This document shows, one piece after another, positions 1-8,620 of a stretch of DNA of 64,000 nt (positions within the stretch are counted from its first letter, which is position 1; every line of letters starts with the position of its first letter). The notes under the pieces are model-generated. The model searched no databases. It was not told the DNA's origin and worked only from the letters and a program-made list of their open reading frames with translations. This DNA is from Methylobacter luteus IMV-B-3098 (GTDB lineage Bacteria > Pseudomonadota > Gammaproteobacteria > Methylococcales > Methylomonadaceae), in contig NZ_ATYJ01000014.1 of assembly GCF_000427625.1 (NCBI RefSeq), positions 124,001-188,000 of the forward strand, given 5' to 3'. The position numbers and the translations under genes were made by a program.

Positions 1-837
1 GATCTGGTCGTCCGTTACGGCGCCGGTGCCCCGGAAGATCTAGACGTCATTCGTTCCACGCTCATCATGACCGCTTCTGGCGCCCAACTGCCTTTGCATG
101 CCTTGGCCGACATCCGTAAAACGCGAGGCCCGAACACCATCAGCCGTGAAAATACGCAGCGCAAGATTGTGGTCATGGCTAATGTCGCCGAACGCGACCT
201 GGCCGGCGTGGTCAAGGACATCCGTGCCGGCGTCGAACAAAACGTCAGCCTGCCCAGCGGCTATCATGTTGAATACGGGGGGCAGTTTGAAAGCGCCGAG
301 CAAGCCACCCGAACCTTATCTATTGTCGGTTTTATCGTCATCGTGGGCATTTTCCTGCTGCTGTTTGTCGCCTTTCATTCGGCGGGCGATGCGCTATTGG
401 TGATGTTGAATTTGCCGCTGGCGCTGATCGGCGGTGTGATCGGCATTTATGTGTCCGGCGGCGTATTGTCTATCGCCTCCATTATCGGCTTTATTACCCT
501 GTTTGGCATCGCGACCCGCAACGGCGTCATGATGATCAGCCATATTCACCATCTAGTTCAAGAAGAGGGCATCCGTGATTTATACCGAGCCGTTAAGCAA
601 GGCGCTCTTGAACGCTTGTCGCCTATCCTGATGACGGCCTTGGCGACAGGCATTGCGCTGATCCCTCTAGCGCTGGCAGGCGGAGAGCCTGGCAGTGAAA
701 TTCAGGCGCCGATGGCCATTGTGATTCTGTTCGGTCTATTGACCTCGACCGCCCTGAACATGCTGGTGATCCCGGCTTTGTACTTACGCTTCGGTTCAAT
801 GCGCAAGGTATTCATCAATAACGGTGACACAAAATGA
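1..837 (+). CDS. Heavy-metal RND efflux permease (CzcA/CusA type), C-terminal part
   Basis: The frame is open from base 1, so the start lies outside the window. The visible 278 residues correspond to the C-terminal periplasmic loop and last membrane block of an inner-membrane proton-driven metal efflux pump: a porter-domain segment (ERDLAGVVKDIRAG, PSGYHVEYGGQFESAEQA) followed by about five hydrophobic helices, with the family-typical stretch GIATRNGVMMISHIHHL and SPILMTALATGIALIPLAL. HME-RND pumps work with a periplasmic adaptor and outer-membrane channel, presumably encoded upstream. The stop overlaps the next ATG (ATGA), so it is translationally coupled. Substrate (Cu/Ag versus Co/Zn/Cd) cannot be decided from this part. 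Confidence 0.93.
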   Translation, partial: DLVVRYGAGAPEDLDVIRSTLIMTASGAQLPLHALADIRKTRGPNTISRENTQRKIVVMANVAERDLAGVVKDIRAGVEQNVSLPSGYHVEYGGQFESAEQATRTLSIVGFIVIVGIFLLLFVAFHSAGDALLVMLNLPLALIGGVIGIYVSGGVLSIASIIGFITLFGIATRNGVMMISHIHHLVQEEGIRDLYRAVKQGALERLSPILMTALATGIALIPLALAGGEPGSEIQAPMAIVILFGLLTSTALNMLVIPALYLRFGSMRKVFINNGDTK

Positions 838-1184
838 TCTATACGGTCATCAAAGTGGTCATTACCAGTCTGCTGGTCGTTTCGATAGCCGAGCTATCGA
901 AACGCAGTTCATTGATCGGCGCCCTGCTGGCTTCGCTGCCGCTCACCTCCGTGCTGGCGATGTTCTGGCTCTATATTGATACCCACGATGCCGGGAAAGT
1001 GGCGGATCTGGCATCCGGGATTTTTTGGTTGGTTCTCCCGTCCCTGGTTTTCTTCGTCAGCTTGCCTTTATTGCTAAAGACAGGCCTTAACTTCTATCTG
1101 AGCATGGGGGTTTCCCTAGCGGCGACGGCCGGCTGTTATTCCATCATGGTCCTTATCCTGAAGTACTGTGGCGTCAAACTGTAG
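834..1184 (+). CDS. DUF3147-like small membrane protein
   Basis: A 116-residue protein with about four hydrophobic helices and a short loop carrying AELSKRSSLIGALLASLPL. It matches my memory of the DUF3147 family of inner-membrane proteins often found behind HME-RND pump genes. Function is unknown. The ATG overlaps the pump stop by 4 bp, indicating one operon. No catalytic residues are evident; a role as an accessory of metal efflux is inference from position only. Confidence 0.7.
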   Translation: MIYTVIKVVITSLLVVSIAELSKRSSLIGALLASLPLTSVLAMFWLYIDTHDAGKVADLASGIFWLVLPSLVFFVSLPLLLKTGLNFYLSMGVSLAATAGCYSIMVLILKYCGVKL

Positions 1185-1226
1185 CTATAACCTTATTCCA
1201 CTCACTTGCAAGAGGCTTTTTAAACG

Positions 1227-1928
1227 ATGATATCCACTATATGGCGGCCCGCTTGGTTGATAAGCTTGCCGTGCCTGTTATTTCTGCTGAGTCCCAGCGT
1301 TCTGGCGCATGGCGTCGATGCCAATACTCAGCATTTTCTGCTGGCCAACCAAGGCGTCGCTATCGGGCCTTTTCTGTATATCGGCGCCAAGCACATGGTG
1401 ACCGGCTACGATCACCTGCTGTTTCTGCTTGGCGTGATTTTCTTTCTGTTCCGCACCCGGGATGTGCTGCTGTATGTCAGTCTGTTCACTTTGGGGCATA
1501 GCTTGACGCTGTTGTTCGGCGTGCTGAGCAAGGTGACAGTCAATCCGTTTCTGATCGATGCCATCATTGGGCTTTCCGTGGTCTACAAAGGCTTCGATAA
1601 CCTGGGCGGTTTTCGCCGCTTGTTCGGCTTTCAGCCCAATACCAAAATCGCCGTGATGGTATTCGGCTTGTTTCATGGCTTTGGCCTGGCCACCAAATTG
1701 CAGGACTTTTCCTTGCCTCAAGAGGGGTTATGGAAAAATCTGTTGGCCTTCAATGTCGGGGTGGAGATAGGCCAGTTTGTGGCGTTGCTGTTTATCCTGA
1801 TTGCACTCGATTTTTGGCGCAGGCACAGAAGTTTTTATGCCTTTTCGACCGCGACCAATACGCTGTTGATGACAGGCGGCCTGATTCTGTTCGGCTACCA
1901 GTTAACCGGTTATTTAATTAACGTATAA
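1227..1928 (+). CDS. HupE/UreJ-family membrane protein
   Basis: A 233-residue protein with an N-terminal signal-like hydrophobic segment ending at LAHGVD and about six further membrane helices. The motifs HMVTGYDHLLFLLGVIFF, FTLGHSLTLLFG and VFGLFHGFGLATKL are typical of HupE/UreJ proteins, which include nickel or cobalt permeases and uncharacterised members next to metal efflux genes. The conserved His/Asp of the YDHLLF motif is a probable metal ligand. It lies 42 bp after the DUF3147 gene and 4 bp before the next gene, so it is in the same operon. Direction of transport and the metal are not shown by sequence. Confidence 0.82.
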   Translation: MISTIWRPAWLISLPCLLFLLSPSVLAHGVDANTQHFLLANQGVAIGPFLYIGAKHMVTGYDHLLFLLGVIFFLFRTRDVLLYVSLFTLGHSLTLLFGVLSKVTVNPFLIDAIIGLSVVYKGFDNLGGFRRLFGFQPNTKIAVMVFGLFHGFGLATKLQDFSLPQEGLWKNLLAFNVGVEIGQFVALLFILIALDFWRRHRSFYAFSTATNTLLMTGGLILFGYQLTGYLINV

Positions 1929-1932
1929 ACTC

Positions 1933-2568
1933 ATGAATGACATTAATCCTTCCGTTCCCTCTCTAAAATCGCTGCTCATCGCCACGGCTTCTGCCACGGT
2001 ACTGGCCAGCACTATTTTAATAACGGCTGTGTTGCCTGCCGAATACGGCATTGACCCGACTGGCTTAGGAAAAATGATGGGGTTGACTGCTTTATCATCG
2101 GTGCAGACTAAAGCCACCAGCCAGCCGCTCGCCATCACCTGTCCGACGCTGCCGCAGCAAGTCGCTGAAACAAGTATTCAGGACCAGAAACAGGCCGCCA
2201 AGCCCGCTGCCGGTTCGACTGAAAATACTCAAAAGCAGGCCCAGCCCCAGTGGCAGGATTCGGTCAAAATACGGGTGCCCGCTGGCGAGGGTCTGGAATA
2301 TAAATTCCATCTGGTGAAAGGCGCCTCCCTGGAGTATTCGTGGGCGACCGACGGGGCCAAGCTCTATTTTGATTTTCATGGCGAACCCCAGGGCGATAAG
2401 ACCGGGTACTTCAAAAGCTTTAAAGAGAGCACCGATAACCGATCCAGCGGTACTTTAACGGCCCCTTTCGAAGGTCCCCATGGTTGGTATTGGGAAAACA
2501 AATCCTCATCGCCGGTGACGATCATTCTAAATACCAAAGGTTCTTACCGGATTTTAGGTCTGATGTAA
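1933..2568 (+). CDS. Single-pass transmembrane anchor protein of a metal efflux cluster
   Basis: A 211-residue protein with one N-terminal membrane helix (about residues 16-36, LLIATASATVLASTILITAV), a Pro/Gln/Ala-rich linker (about 60-100) and a C-terminal periplasmic domain ending in a segment with GWYWENKSSSPVTI. This looks like the proteins annotated as transmembrane anchor proteins found beside HupE and RND genes. No enzyme motif is visible. It is the last gene of the operon and is followed by an AT-rich spacer. Confidence 0.65.
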   Translation: MNDINPSVPSLKSLLIATASATVLASTILITAVLPAEYGIDPTGLGKMMGLTALSSVQTKATSQPLAITCPTLPQQVAETSIQDQKQAAKPAAGSTENTQKQAQPQWQDSVKIRVPAGEGLEYKFHLVKGASLEYSWATDGAKLYFDFHGEPQGDKTGYFKSFKESTDNRSSGTLTAPFEGPHGWYWENKSSSPVTIILNTKGSYRILGLM

Positions 2569-2678
2569 CAAGATATCTCATACGCACTGCGTAATTAATT
2601 TATCTTTTTATATTTAAAATGAAGTTTACTGGTTAATAAACCATTTTTGAGCTGATAAAGCAGGGATATTGCGTATCA

Positions 2679-2712
2679 CCCATAAGGCGGCCGCTTACGG
2701 CCCCCTTATGGG
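2679..2712. terminator. Inverted repeat between convergent genes, possible terminator
   Basis: Nine-base arms CCCATAAGG and CCTTATGGG enclose a GC-rich loop. It sits between the end of the metal operon (+) and the end of the PepSY remnant (-). No clear U-run follows on either strand, so intrinsic termination is only possible. Confidence 0.4.
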
Positions 2713-2727
2713 ACAAACAGGATGCGA

Positions 2728-3200
2728 CTATTCGTTTTCGGTTTTCAAAATATTGCCATTAACATCCAGTTCGATCTCGGTTTCCTTGCCAGCCGCTTTG
2801 ATTTCCACTTCATAGCCGGTCAGGGTATTGTCTGGTTTCATTAATTTCTCTGCTTCTTCGATCCTGGCGTCGAGCTAGGCTTTCTTAATGGCCTGAGCAA
2901 CGGGTTCAGGCAGCGATTTACGGTCGATTTCCTCTTCTTTCTGTAGCACAGTGCCATCGGCGCTATAGGTCGCTTCGTACTCCTTGCCATTTTACTTGTA
3001 TCCCACCTCATAGGCGGCTTTGCCTTCGAACATTTCCTCTTCGAACTTCAAGCCCTTGGCACAGGGATAGGCTTTTTCAAAAGCAGCGATAACCTCTTTG
3101 GGTGCCTGATCTTTGCTCAATTTTTCTCGCCGGCATTCGCAGGACTAAGAATCATTGGCAAGCTTATTAAAACAGCGGTGATTGCATATCGGGTTTTCAT
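2728..3200 (-). pseudogene. PepSY-like periplasmic protein, inactivated
   Basis: Reading the minus strand from ATG at 3200 gives a signal peptide (MKTRYAITAVLISLPM...SPANAGEK) preceded by a good ribosome binding site (CCTAAGGAG). After about 26 residues the frame shifts, then continues as a PepSY-like sequence (APKEVIAAFEKAYPCAKGLK, FEGKAAYEVGYK, GKETEIELDVNGNILKTENE) with two in-frame stops, TAA after GYK and TAG after KKA. Three lesions make this a dead gene. PepSY-like proteins of this kind are small periplasmic proteins of unclear, possibly inhibitor, function. Confidence 0.75.
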
Positions 3201-3301
3201 AAATACTCCTTAGGTTGTGGACGAATGCTTTAACACAAACACATTAGCCGCGTTCCCGTAGAGAACCGTGTAGCAAATGCTCTTCACGATCAAAATTTCT
3301 G

Positions 3302-3332
3302 TTGACGTTCTTATCCGCTTATGAAGTAGAAT
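3302..3332 (+). promoter_or_regulatory. Candidate promoter of the chromate operon
   Basis: TTGACG at 3302 and TAGAAT at 3327 are separated by 19 bp and lie 33 bp before the chrB ATG at 3365. The spacing is longer than optimal. ChrB is known in other bacteria as a chromate-responsive regulator, so an operator is expected here, but I see no obvious dyad. Confidence 0.3.
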
Positions 3333-3364
3333 AATCTACAACTTTGTTATATAAGAACTTAAAT

Positions 3365-4315
3365 ATGAGCGATTCCTGGCTAATCTTTATTGTCAGTCTG
3401 CCGACCCGCAACTCCGCCGGCCGCATGCGCGTATGGCGGGCACTCAAAGCGCTGGGCTGCGGCGTTCTGCGCGATGGTGTCTATTTGCTACCGTATCGCC
3501 CAGAATTCCGGCAGACGCTTCAGCTTCAGGCCGAAGACGTCATTGCGGGCGGAGGCAATGCCCATATCCTGGCGTTGGACAGTGAAAGCGATGAACAGCA
3601 GGCGCTCTTTGAACACTTTTTCGACCGCTCGGCCGATTACGCAAAACTGGTTGAGGACATCCGACAGAGCGCTGACTTGAATCTCCGGTCGGAAGACCCA
3701 GCCAAACTGCAAAAACAGGCTCACCAGTGGCGCAAGGCATTTGAAGCCATTGCCCTCCAGGACTATTTCCCAGGCGCCGCGCAGGAGCAAGCGGCGGCAG
3801 CCTTGGAAGATCTGGAACAGACCGTCAATGAGCGCCTTGCGCCCGACGAGCCCCATGCCGTTCAGCATCGGATCAAGCGTCTTCAGCCTCAGGATTACCG
3901 GCAGCGAATTTGGGCGACACGCCAGCGACCGTGGGTAGACCGGCTCGCCAGCGCCTGGCTTATCCGGCGTTTCATTGATCCTGAAGCGCGTTTTATATGG
4001 CTTAAGGTACCGGATGATTGTCCTGCCGAGGCGCTGGGCTTCGATTTCGACGGGGCCGTATTCACGCATGTGGGGGCAAAAGTCACTTTCGAGGTTTTGC
4101 TGGCCAGTTTTGGACTGACAAAGGATCCTGCTTTGAACCGCATCGGCGCCCTGGTGCATTACCTCGATGCCGGCGGGATTCCCGTCCTGGAAGCGGTCGG
4201 ACTGGAAACGCTCATGAGCGGCATGCGGCAACGCTGGACCGATGACGATGAACTGCTGGCTGAAGCAGAGAAGATTTTTGACGCCTTTTATCAAGCCTTT
4301 TCAGGAAACGACTGA
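3365..4315 (+). CDS. chrB: Chromate resistance regulator ChrB
   Basis: 316 residues from the ATG at 3365; an upstream in-frame TTG at 3344 is less likely because MSDSWLIFIVSLPTRNS is the usual ChrB start. The N-terminal half (SAGRMRVWRALKALGCG, LRDGVYLLP) resembles the ChrB DNA-binding domain; the C-terminal half carries WVDRLASAWLIRRFIDPEA, the ChrB domain shared with the small protein at 6623..7078. ChrB controls chr operons and responds to chromate in characterised cases. The stop overlaps the chrA start (TGATG), so the two are coupled. Confidence 0.92.
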   Translation: MSDSWLIFIVSLPTRNSAGRMRVWRALKALGCGVLRDGVYLLPYRPEFRQTLQLQAEDVIAGGGNAHILALDSESDEQQALFEHFFDRSADYAKLVEDIRQSADLNLRSEDPAKLQKQAHQWRKAFEAIALQDYFPGAAQEQAAAALEDLEQTVNERLAPDEPHAVQHRIKRLQPQDYRQRIWATRQRPWVDRLASAWLIRRFIDPEARFIWLKVPDDCPAEALGFDFDGAVFTHVGAKVTFEVLLASFGLTKDPALNRIGALVHYLDAGGIPVLEAVGLETLMSGMRQRWTDDDELLAEAEKIFDAFYQAFSGND

Positions 4316-5691
4316 TGAATCAACCCAATCCATCGCAACCATCTCCGTCGCCAGTCACTTTGGGGCAAGCTTTCTGGTACTGGCTTAAACTCGGCTTCAT
4401 TAGTTTTGGTGGTCCGGCCGGTCAAATCGCCATCATGCATCAGGATTTAGTTGAGAAGAAACGCTGGATTTCCGAACGGCGTTATTTGCACGCGCTCAAC
4501 TACTGCATGCTGCTGCCAGGGCCCGAAGCCCAACAGTTAGCGACCTACGTTGGCTGGCTGATGCATCGCACATGGGGCGGGGTCATAGCCGGCGGGTTGT
4601 TTGTCCTGCCCTCGCTGCTTATTCTGATTGGCCTAAGCTGGATTTATCTGGCCTTCGGGCATCTGCCCGCCGTCGCCAGCGTACTCTACGGCATTAAACC
4701 GGCGGTAACGGCCATTGTCCTTTTCGCCGCCTACCGTATCGGTTCGCGGGCGTTGAAAAACTGGCTGCTTTGGACCATGGCGGCCTTGGCGTTTCTCGCT
4801 ATCTTCGCACTACAGGCGCCGTTCCCGCTAATCGTGCTGGCAGCGGCCCTGCTCGGTGCGGTCGGCGGCAAACTTGCACCGCAGAAATTCGCCGTAGGTG
4901 GCGGACACGGTGCGGTTAACAACTGTTACGGGCCGGCACTCATCGACGACGATACGCCGATTCCCGCTCATGCCCGGTTTAGCTGGAAGGGACTGAGCAA
5001 ACTGGTTTTCGTAGGTTTAATTTTGTGGGGCGGAGCCATTGGCTTCCTGTGCGCGCGCTACGGCTGGAATGGAGCGCTGACGCAAATGGGCTGGTTTTTC
5101 AGCAAAGCAGCCTTGCTGACTTTTGGCGGCGCTTATGCCGTGCTGCCTTATGTGTACCAAGGGGCCGTCGAGCATTATCACTGGCTGCTGCCTCAACAGA
5201 TGATCGACGGGTTGGCATTGGGCGAAACCACACCGGGACCGCTGATTATGGTCGTCACTTTTGTCGGCTTCGTGGCCGGATGGGCAAAAACATTGTTCGG
5301 ACCGGATCAGCTGTTTCTTGCAGGCGCTACAGCGGCTCTTGTCGTCACTTATTTCACCTTCTTGCCCAGTTTCCTGTTCATTCTGGCGGGAGGCCCATTG
5401 GTCGAATCCACACACGGGAATCTGAAGTTCACAGCGCCGTTAACCGGCATCACCGCGGCCGTGGTTGGCGTGATCCTGAACCTGGCAGCGTTTTTTGCCT
5501 ATCACGTCTTCTGGCCACAGGGTTTTACGGGCCGTTTTGACGCACTTTCCGCCTTGATAGGCCTCTGCGCGTTGCTAGCCTTGTTTCGCTACAAGGTGAG
5601 TGTCATCCCGGTCATCGCCGCCTGCGGCGTGGCTGGACTGTTATTTACTTTTCTCAACCCCTGGTTGCTCCAGGTAGGAGTTTCCCTATGA
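4315..5691 (+). CDS. chrA: Chromate transporter ChrA
   Basis: A 458-residue inner-membrane protein of the CHR superfamily, of full length and with the expected two homologous halves. The first half has FWYWLKLGFISFGGPAGQI and LPGPEAQQLATYVGWL; the second has FFSKAALLTFGGAYAVLPYV and LGETTPGPLIMVVTFVGFV. ChrA exports chromate by chemiosmotic transport. About ten to twelve hydrophobic segments are visible. It sits between chrB and the DUF1259 gene with overlapping ends at both borders, so the four genes 3365..7078 form one operon. Confidence 0.95.
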   Translation: MNQPNPSQPSPSPVTLGQAFWYWLKLGFISFGGPAGQIAIMHQDLVEKKRWISERRYLHALNYCMLLPGPEAQQLATYVGWLMHRTWGGVIAGGLFVLPSLLILIGLSWIYLAFGHLPAVASVLYGIKPAVTAIVLFAAYRIGSRALKNWLLWTMAALAFLAIFALQAPFPLIVLAAALLGAVGGKLAPQKFAVGGGHGAVNNCYGPALIDDDTPIPAHARFSWKGLSKLVFVGLILWGGAIGFLCARYGWNGALTQMGWFFSKAALLTFGGAYAVLPYVYQGAVEHYHWLLPQQMIDGLALGETTPGPLIMVVTFVGFVAGWAKTLFGPDQLFLAGATAALVVTYFTFLPSFLFILAGGPLVESTHGNLKFTAPLTGITAAVVGVILNLAAFFAYHVFWPQGFTGRFDALSALIGLCALLALFRYKVSVIPVIAACGVAGLLFTFLNPWLLQVGVSL

Positions 5692-6626
5692 ATACCCGTC
5701 GTTATTCTCAAGCTGTCGTATTGGCGCTGTGCACATTCTTGGTGGGCCCCGTAGCCGCCAAACAGAAACAAGGTCACTCAGTTGATCTGGATATCGCCAA
5801 AATCGAGCAGCTGACCGGCCTCAAAGGCACGCTCGACAAGGCCGAGAACGTGTTCAAGGTCAGCCAGCCTCGCTCCGATCTCAATGTGACTGTCGCCGGT
5901 GTCAAGATGATTCCCGCCATGGGGCTGACGTCCTGGGCGGCCTTCAAGCCGGCGGGTCGCCAGGTCATGGTGATGGGCGACTTGGTTCTTCAGGAGGATC
6001 AAATCAATCCAGTCCTGAGCACGGCCTTGGACAATGGCATCGAAGTGACTGCCCTGCACAATCACTTTCTCTGGGATACGCCCAAGGTGATGTTCATGCA
6101 TATTGGCGGCACGGGCGATTCGGAGAAGCTGGCGATAGCAGTCGGGAGACTGTTTGAGGCCATTCAGTCAACCGCTGGCAGTAAGTCCGCTGTGCCTTCT
6201 GCTTCGGTCGATGCCGTCAAGACCTCGCTGGACCCTAAAGCGATCGAATCGATCATCGGGGCTCCGGTAGAGAAAACCGGTGATGTTTATAAAGTCACGA
6301 TAGGCCGAACCACTAAAATGGCGGGGCATGAGGCCGGTAAGGCCATGGGCGTCAATACCTGGGCGGTATTCGCCGGCAGCAATGAGCAAGCCAGCGTGGA
6401 TGGCGACTTTGCCATGCGGGAATCCGAGCTGCAAGGCGTCTTAAAAGCCTTACGCACGGCCGGCATTAATATCACGGCGATTCACAACCACATGAGCGGG
6501 GAAACGCCTAGTATCGTTTTCCTCCATTATTGGGGTACAGGGCCTGCCAATGACCTAGCCAAAGGCGTAAAATCGGCTTTGGACGCCCAGAAGGCGGCCA
6601 CGCCCAAAGCCCGGAAGAAAACATGA
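5688..6626 (+). CDS. DUF1259 (LppY/LpqO family) exported protein
   Basis: 312 residues with a signal peptide (about 1-24, cut after GPVAAK) and two similar DUF1259 halves: each has a segment like VMVMGDLVLQEDQINPVLST / ASVDGDFAMRESELQGVLKA and a conserved ALHNHFLWDTPKVMFMH / AIHNHMSGETPSIVFLH. The repeated His-Asn-His pairs look like metal or anion ligands. DUF1259 proteins recur in chr operons; the biochemical role is not known to me. The ATG overlaps the chrA stop by 4 bp. Confidence 0.85.
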   Translation: MNTRRYSQAVVLALCTFLVGPVAAKQKQGHSVDLDIAKIEQLTGLKGTLDKAENVFKVSQPRSDLNVTVAGVKMIPAMGLTSWAAFKPAGRQVMVMGDLVLQEDQINPVLSTALDNGIEVTALHNHFLWDTPKVMFMHIGGTGDSEKLAIAVGRLFEAIQSTAGSKSAVPSASVDAVKTSLDPKAIESIIGAPVEKTGDVYKVTIGRTTKMAGHEAGKAMGVNTWAVFAGSNEQASVDGDFAMRESELQGVLKALRTAGINITAIHNHMSGETPSIVFLHYWGTGPANDLAKGVKSALDAQKAATPKARKKT

Positions 6627-7078
6627 AGTGGATTACCCGTGAACGTCCGAAAATCGACCGCATTGCCTGCCCCTGGTTAATTGCCCGCTTTATTGATCGA
6701 GACGCGGAGTTTCTTTATGTGCCGCCAAACGATGTGCTCAGGATAGCCGCTGAAACAGGGGCCATTCCCTATGATGTTCCGGGCGTCGCACTCTCCCATG
6801 AAGGCGATCTGTGCAGTTTCGATGCGTTCCTGAAGCGGTATGCGCTGGAGGACAAGGCTTTACGGCAACTCGCCGTGATTGTGCGCGGCGCAGACACTTC
6901 GCGTTTGGATCTGACGCCGCAATCAGCCGGGCTTTATGCCATCTCATTGGGATTGTCCTATAACTTTGCCGATGATCAGGCGATGTTAAAGCACGGATTG
7001 GTCATTTATGATGCGCTGTATGCCTGGTGCCAATATTGCCAGGCTGAAGCGCATCATTGGCCGCCGTCGATGGGATGA
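6623..7078 (+). CDS. Stand-alone ChrB C-terminal-domain protein
   Basis: 151 residues corresponding only to the C-terminal ChrB domain: WITRERPKIDRIACPWLIAR aligns with the WVDRLASAWLIRRFID region of ChrB, but the N-terminal DNA-binding domain is absent and a Cys replaces Ser in the core (IACPWLI). A Cys pair (CQYC) near the C terminus is extra. It is the last gene of the operon and overlaps the DUF1259 stop by 4 bp. It may be an enzyme or sensor domain for chromate; this is inference from the family. Confidence 0.85.
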   Translation: MKWITRERPKIDRIACPWLIARFIDRDAEFLYVPPNDVLRIAAETGAIPYDVPGVALSHEGDLCSFDAFLKRYALEDKALRQLAVIVRGADTSRLDLTPQSAGLYAISLGLSYNFADDQAMLKHGLVIYDALYAWCQYCQAEAHHWPPSMG

Positions 7079-7095
7079 CAGAACGGGAGCCAAGG

Positions 7096-7118
7096 CCCGG
7101 AAGCAGGAGCCTTCCGGG
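7096..7118 (+). terminator. Hairpin after the chromate operon
   Basis: Arms CCCGGAAG and CTTCCGGG with a 7-base loop begin 18 bp after the last chr gene. A short T-rich stretch follows only about 25 bases later, so this may be a weak terminator or a transcript-stabilising stem. Confidence 0.45.
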
Positions 7119-7220
7119 TACCGATGAGACAGTGAGCCTTCATTTTTCAGCCAGAATCTGTGCTTAGGCGCATAGTGTGTTTTTACGCAATCTCGGCCGT
7201 AAACGATCAATGCGCCCCTG

Positions 7221-8192
7221 TCATTTCAAAAACAGCGTTTTCCGATCGTTCTCCCAATCGCTGATGGTCATATCCAGCAAGGCTTGCGGCCCGGCCATCG
7301 GAATCGCGTTCTTGGCCAAGACAACATAAGGAGCGGTCGCCAGGGCGGCGCCCACATAGCCTGAAGGGACGAACTCATGCTTGACCCCTACGAATATTTC
7401 CTTGTAGCTCACGCCCTGATTCTTGCCGACCAATAACACGCTATCGGCAAGCTTGCGCAGAACCTGCCTGAAATATTTCTTTTTTCCATCGCTTTTCGGC
7501 TTTAGCTCGCCGCATAACTCCATGAACAGATTGGCATCGCGGCTGCGATCCTGGGTGATGCCGAGGGCAAGCCCGCACCAGGCCGTTGTAGGGCCGGCAA
7601 CGATGATTTCCTTATGGGCAGCCGTAATATGGGCGCCGGGCAGCATGGGGAAGCGCTTTTCTTCACGGGTCCCAAACAGTCTTTTTCCCGCATCGAGAAG
7701 CGGCTCCATGGCATAGACCGGTATTTCATCCAGGCCCTGCATCAGGGTAAACAGAGGGACTCTGGGCGAACGGGCCAGTTCATCGGCCTTGGCGATGTCA
7801 TAGCCCCATATCACACCGTTGAGCCCGGAAAAGGATGAGGCAACGATCAGATTGATCTGCCCGATATAGGCCTCTGAAGCTTCCGCCGTATCGAAGGCGG
7901 CCGTACCGTCCAGTCCCTCGCCGTTTTGACCGGCTACCTTCAAGGTCTTGGGTACTTTACCAACATGCAGCGTTATGACTGAAACATATCCAGTTCCATT
8001 GGCGCCAGGATTGCCATAGCCATCGCAATAATGCTCAAAAGGTCCCACCGTGCCCCTGACTATTGCAGATAATGAAGCCGCATCGCCGGTTTTTTCTGAA
8101 ACAGCGGCGTTTTGCTCTGATTGGGCTACCACTGGGCAAAAGGCAAACATTACCGCAGCCGCAATGGCGAATAAAGATAAACCGCATTTCAT
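7221..8192 (-). CDS. Exported pyruvoyl-dependent histidine decarboxylase-like protein
   Basis: 323 residues from the ATG at 8192, chosen because it opens a clear signal peptide (MKCGLSLFAIAAAVMFAFCP, cut near VVAQ). The mature part matches my memory of Lactobacillus 30a histidine decarboxylase. AYIGQINLIVASSFSGLNG corresponds to the segment around the Ser81-Ser82 self-cleavage site; here the pair is Ser119-Ser120, which would yield a beta chain and a pyruvoyl alpha chain. Asp101 (AFDTAEASEAY) matches substrate-binding Asp63, with Phe for Tyr62. Glu225 (NLFMELCGEL) matches catalytic Glu197. Also shared are GYDI, YFGT/LFGT, and VAPYVVL with IP. An exported version is unusual, because the known enzymes are cytoplasmic. 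The gene is monocistronic and convergent with the chr operon. Histidine as substrate is inference. Confidence 0.8.
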   Translation of the reverse strand: MKCGLSLFAIAAAVMFAFCPVVAQSEQNAAVSEKTGDAASLSAIVRGTVGPFEHYCDGYGNPGANGTGYVSVITLHVGKVPKTLKVAGQNGEGLDGTAAFDTAEASEAYIGQINLIVASSFSGLNGVIWGYDIAKADELARSPRVPLFTLMQGLDEIPVYAMEPLLDAGKRLFGTREEKRFPMLPGAHITAAHKEIIVAGPTTAWCGLALGITQDRSRDANLFMELCGELKPKSDGKKKYFRQVLRKLADSVLLVGKNQGVSYKEIFVGVKHEFVPSGYVGAALATAPYVVLAKNAIPMAGPQALLDMTISDWENDRKTLFLK

Positions 8193-8348
8193 CAACGATC
8201 TCTCAAAGTAACGAAGACAGGTCCGTATGACCCCAGCATGGTAAAAGACAGCTGCCAAGATCGGAAATGGGTCCAGCCCGAATCAAAACACATAAAATTT
8301 TCAACGCTTTCCCTAAACCGCCAGGACAATGCTATCAGGCGAATAAAG

Positions 8349-8386
8349 ATTAACGTACAATTTTTTCATAATTCTGTATTTGCCCC
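8349..8386. repeat. Tn3-family terminal inverted repeat (right end)
   Basis: Read on the minus strand this 38-bp segment starts GGGG, then CAGAATT and GAAAAAATTGTACGTTAA, the layout of Tn501/Tn21-group terminal repeats. The GGGG end is at 8386, so the element lies to the left and would carry the chr and metal genes. It interrupts the GNAT gene just to the right. A close relative is at 54306..54343. Confidence 0.65.
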
Positions 8387-8537
8387 AATTAGGATAGCTC
8401 GACATACGTTCAAAGATACGCTCCGCTTCAAATACAGAAAGTATTTTCCCATCATCCATGCCTGGCTGTGAATAAAGGCGTAATACATTAGGCAAATCGG
8501 ACTTAGATGCTTCACGAAAGCAAAGTGGATCGCGCAT
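8387..8537 (-). pseudogene. GNAT acetyltransferase, N-terminal remnant
   Basis: From ATG at 8537 the minus strand encodes MRDPLCFREASKSDLPNVLR, then LSVFEAERIFERMSSYPNW, typical of the first 50 residues of a GNAT N-acetyltransferase. The reading then runs directly into the Tn3-type terminal repeat at 8386 and no acetyl-CoA binding motif follows. An upstream ATG at 8564 is also in frame. Confidence 0.7.
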
Positions 8538-8620
8538 TGATTGTTCTCTTTTCAAATTTTTCAAAGGCTTAGCTATTTATGCAATAGCATTACTTGATGA
8601 CAACCCCAGTCGTATCAGAT

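Noticed and set aside
3344-3364. TTG start of chrB at 3344
   Set aside because: The ATG at 3365 gives the usual ChrB N terminus; the extra seven residues have no family support.
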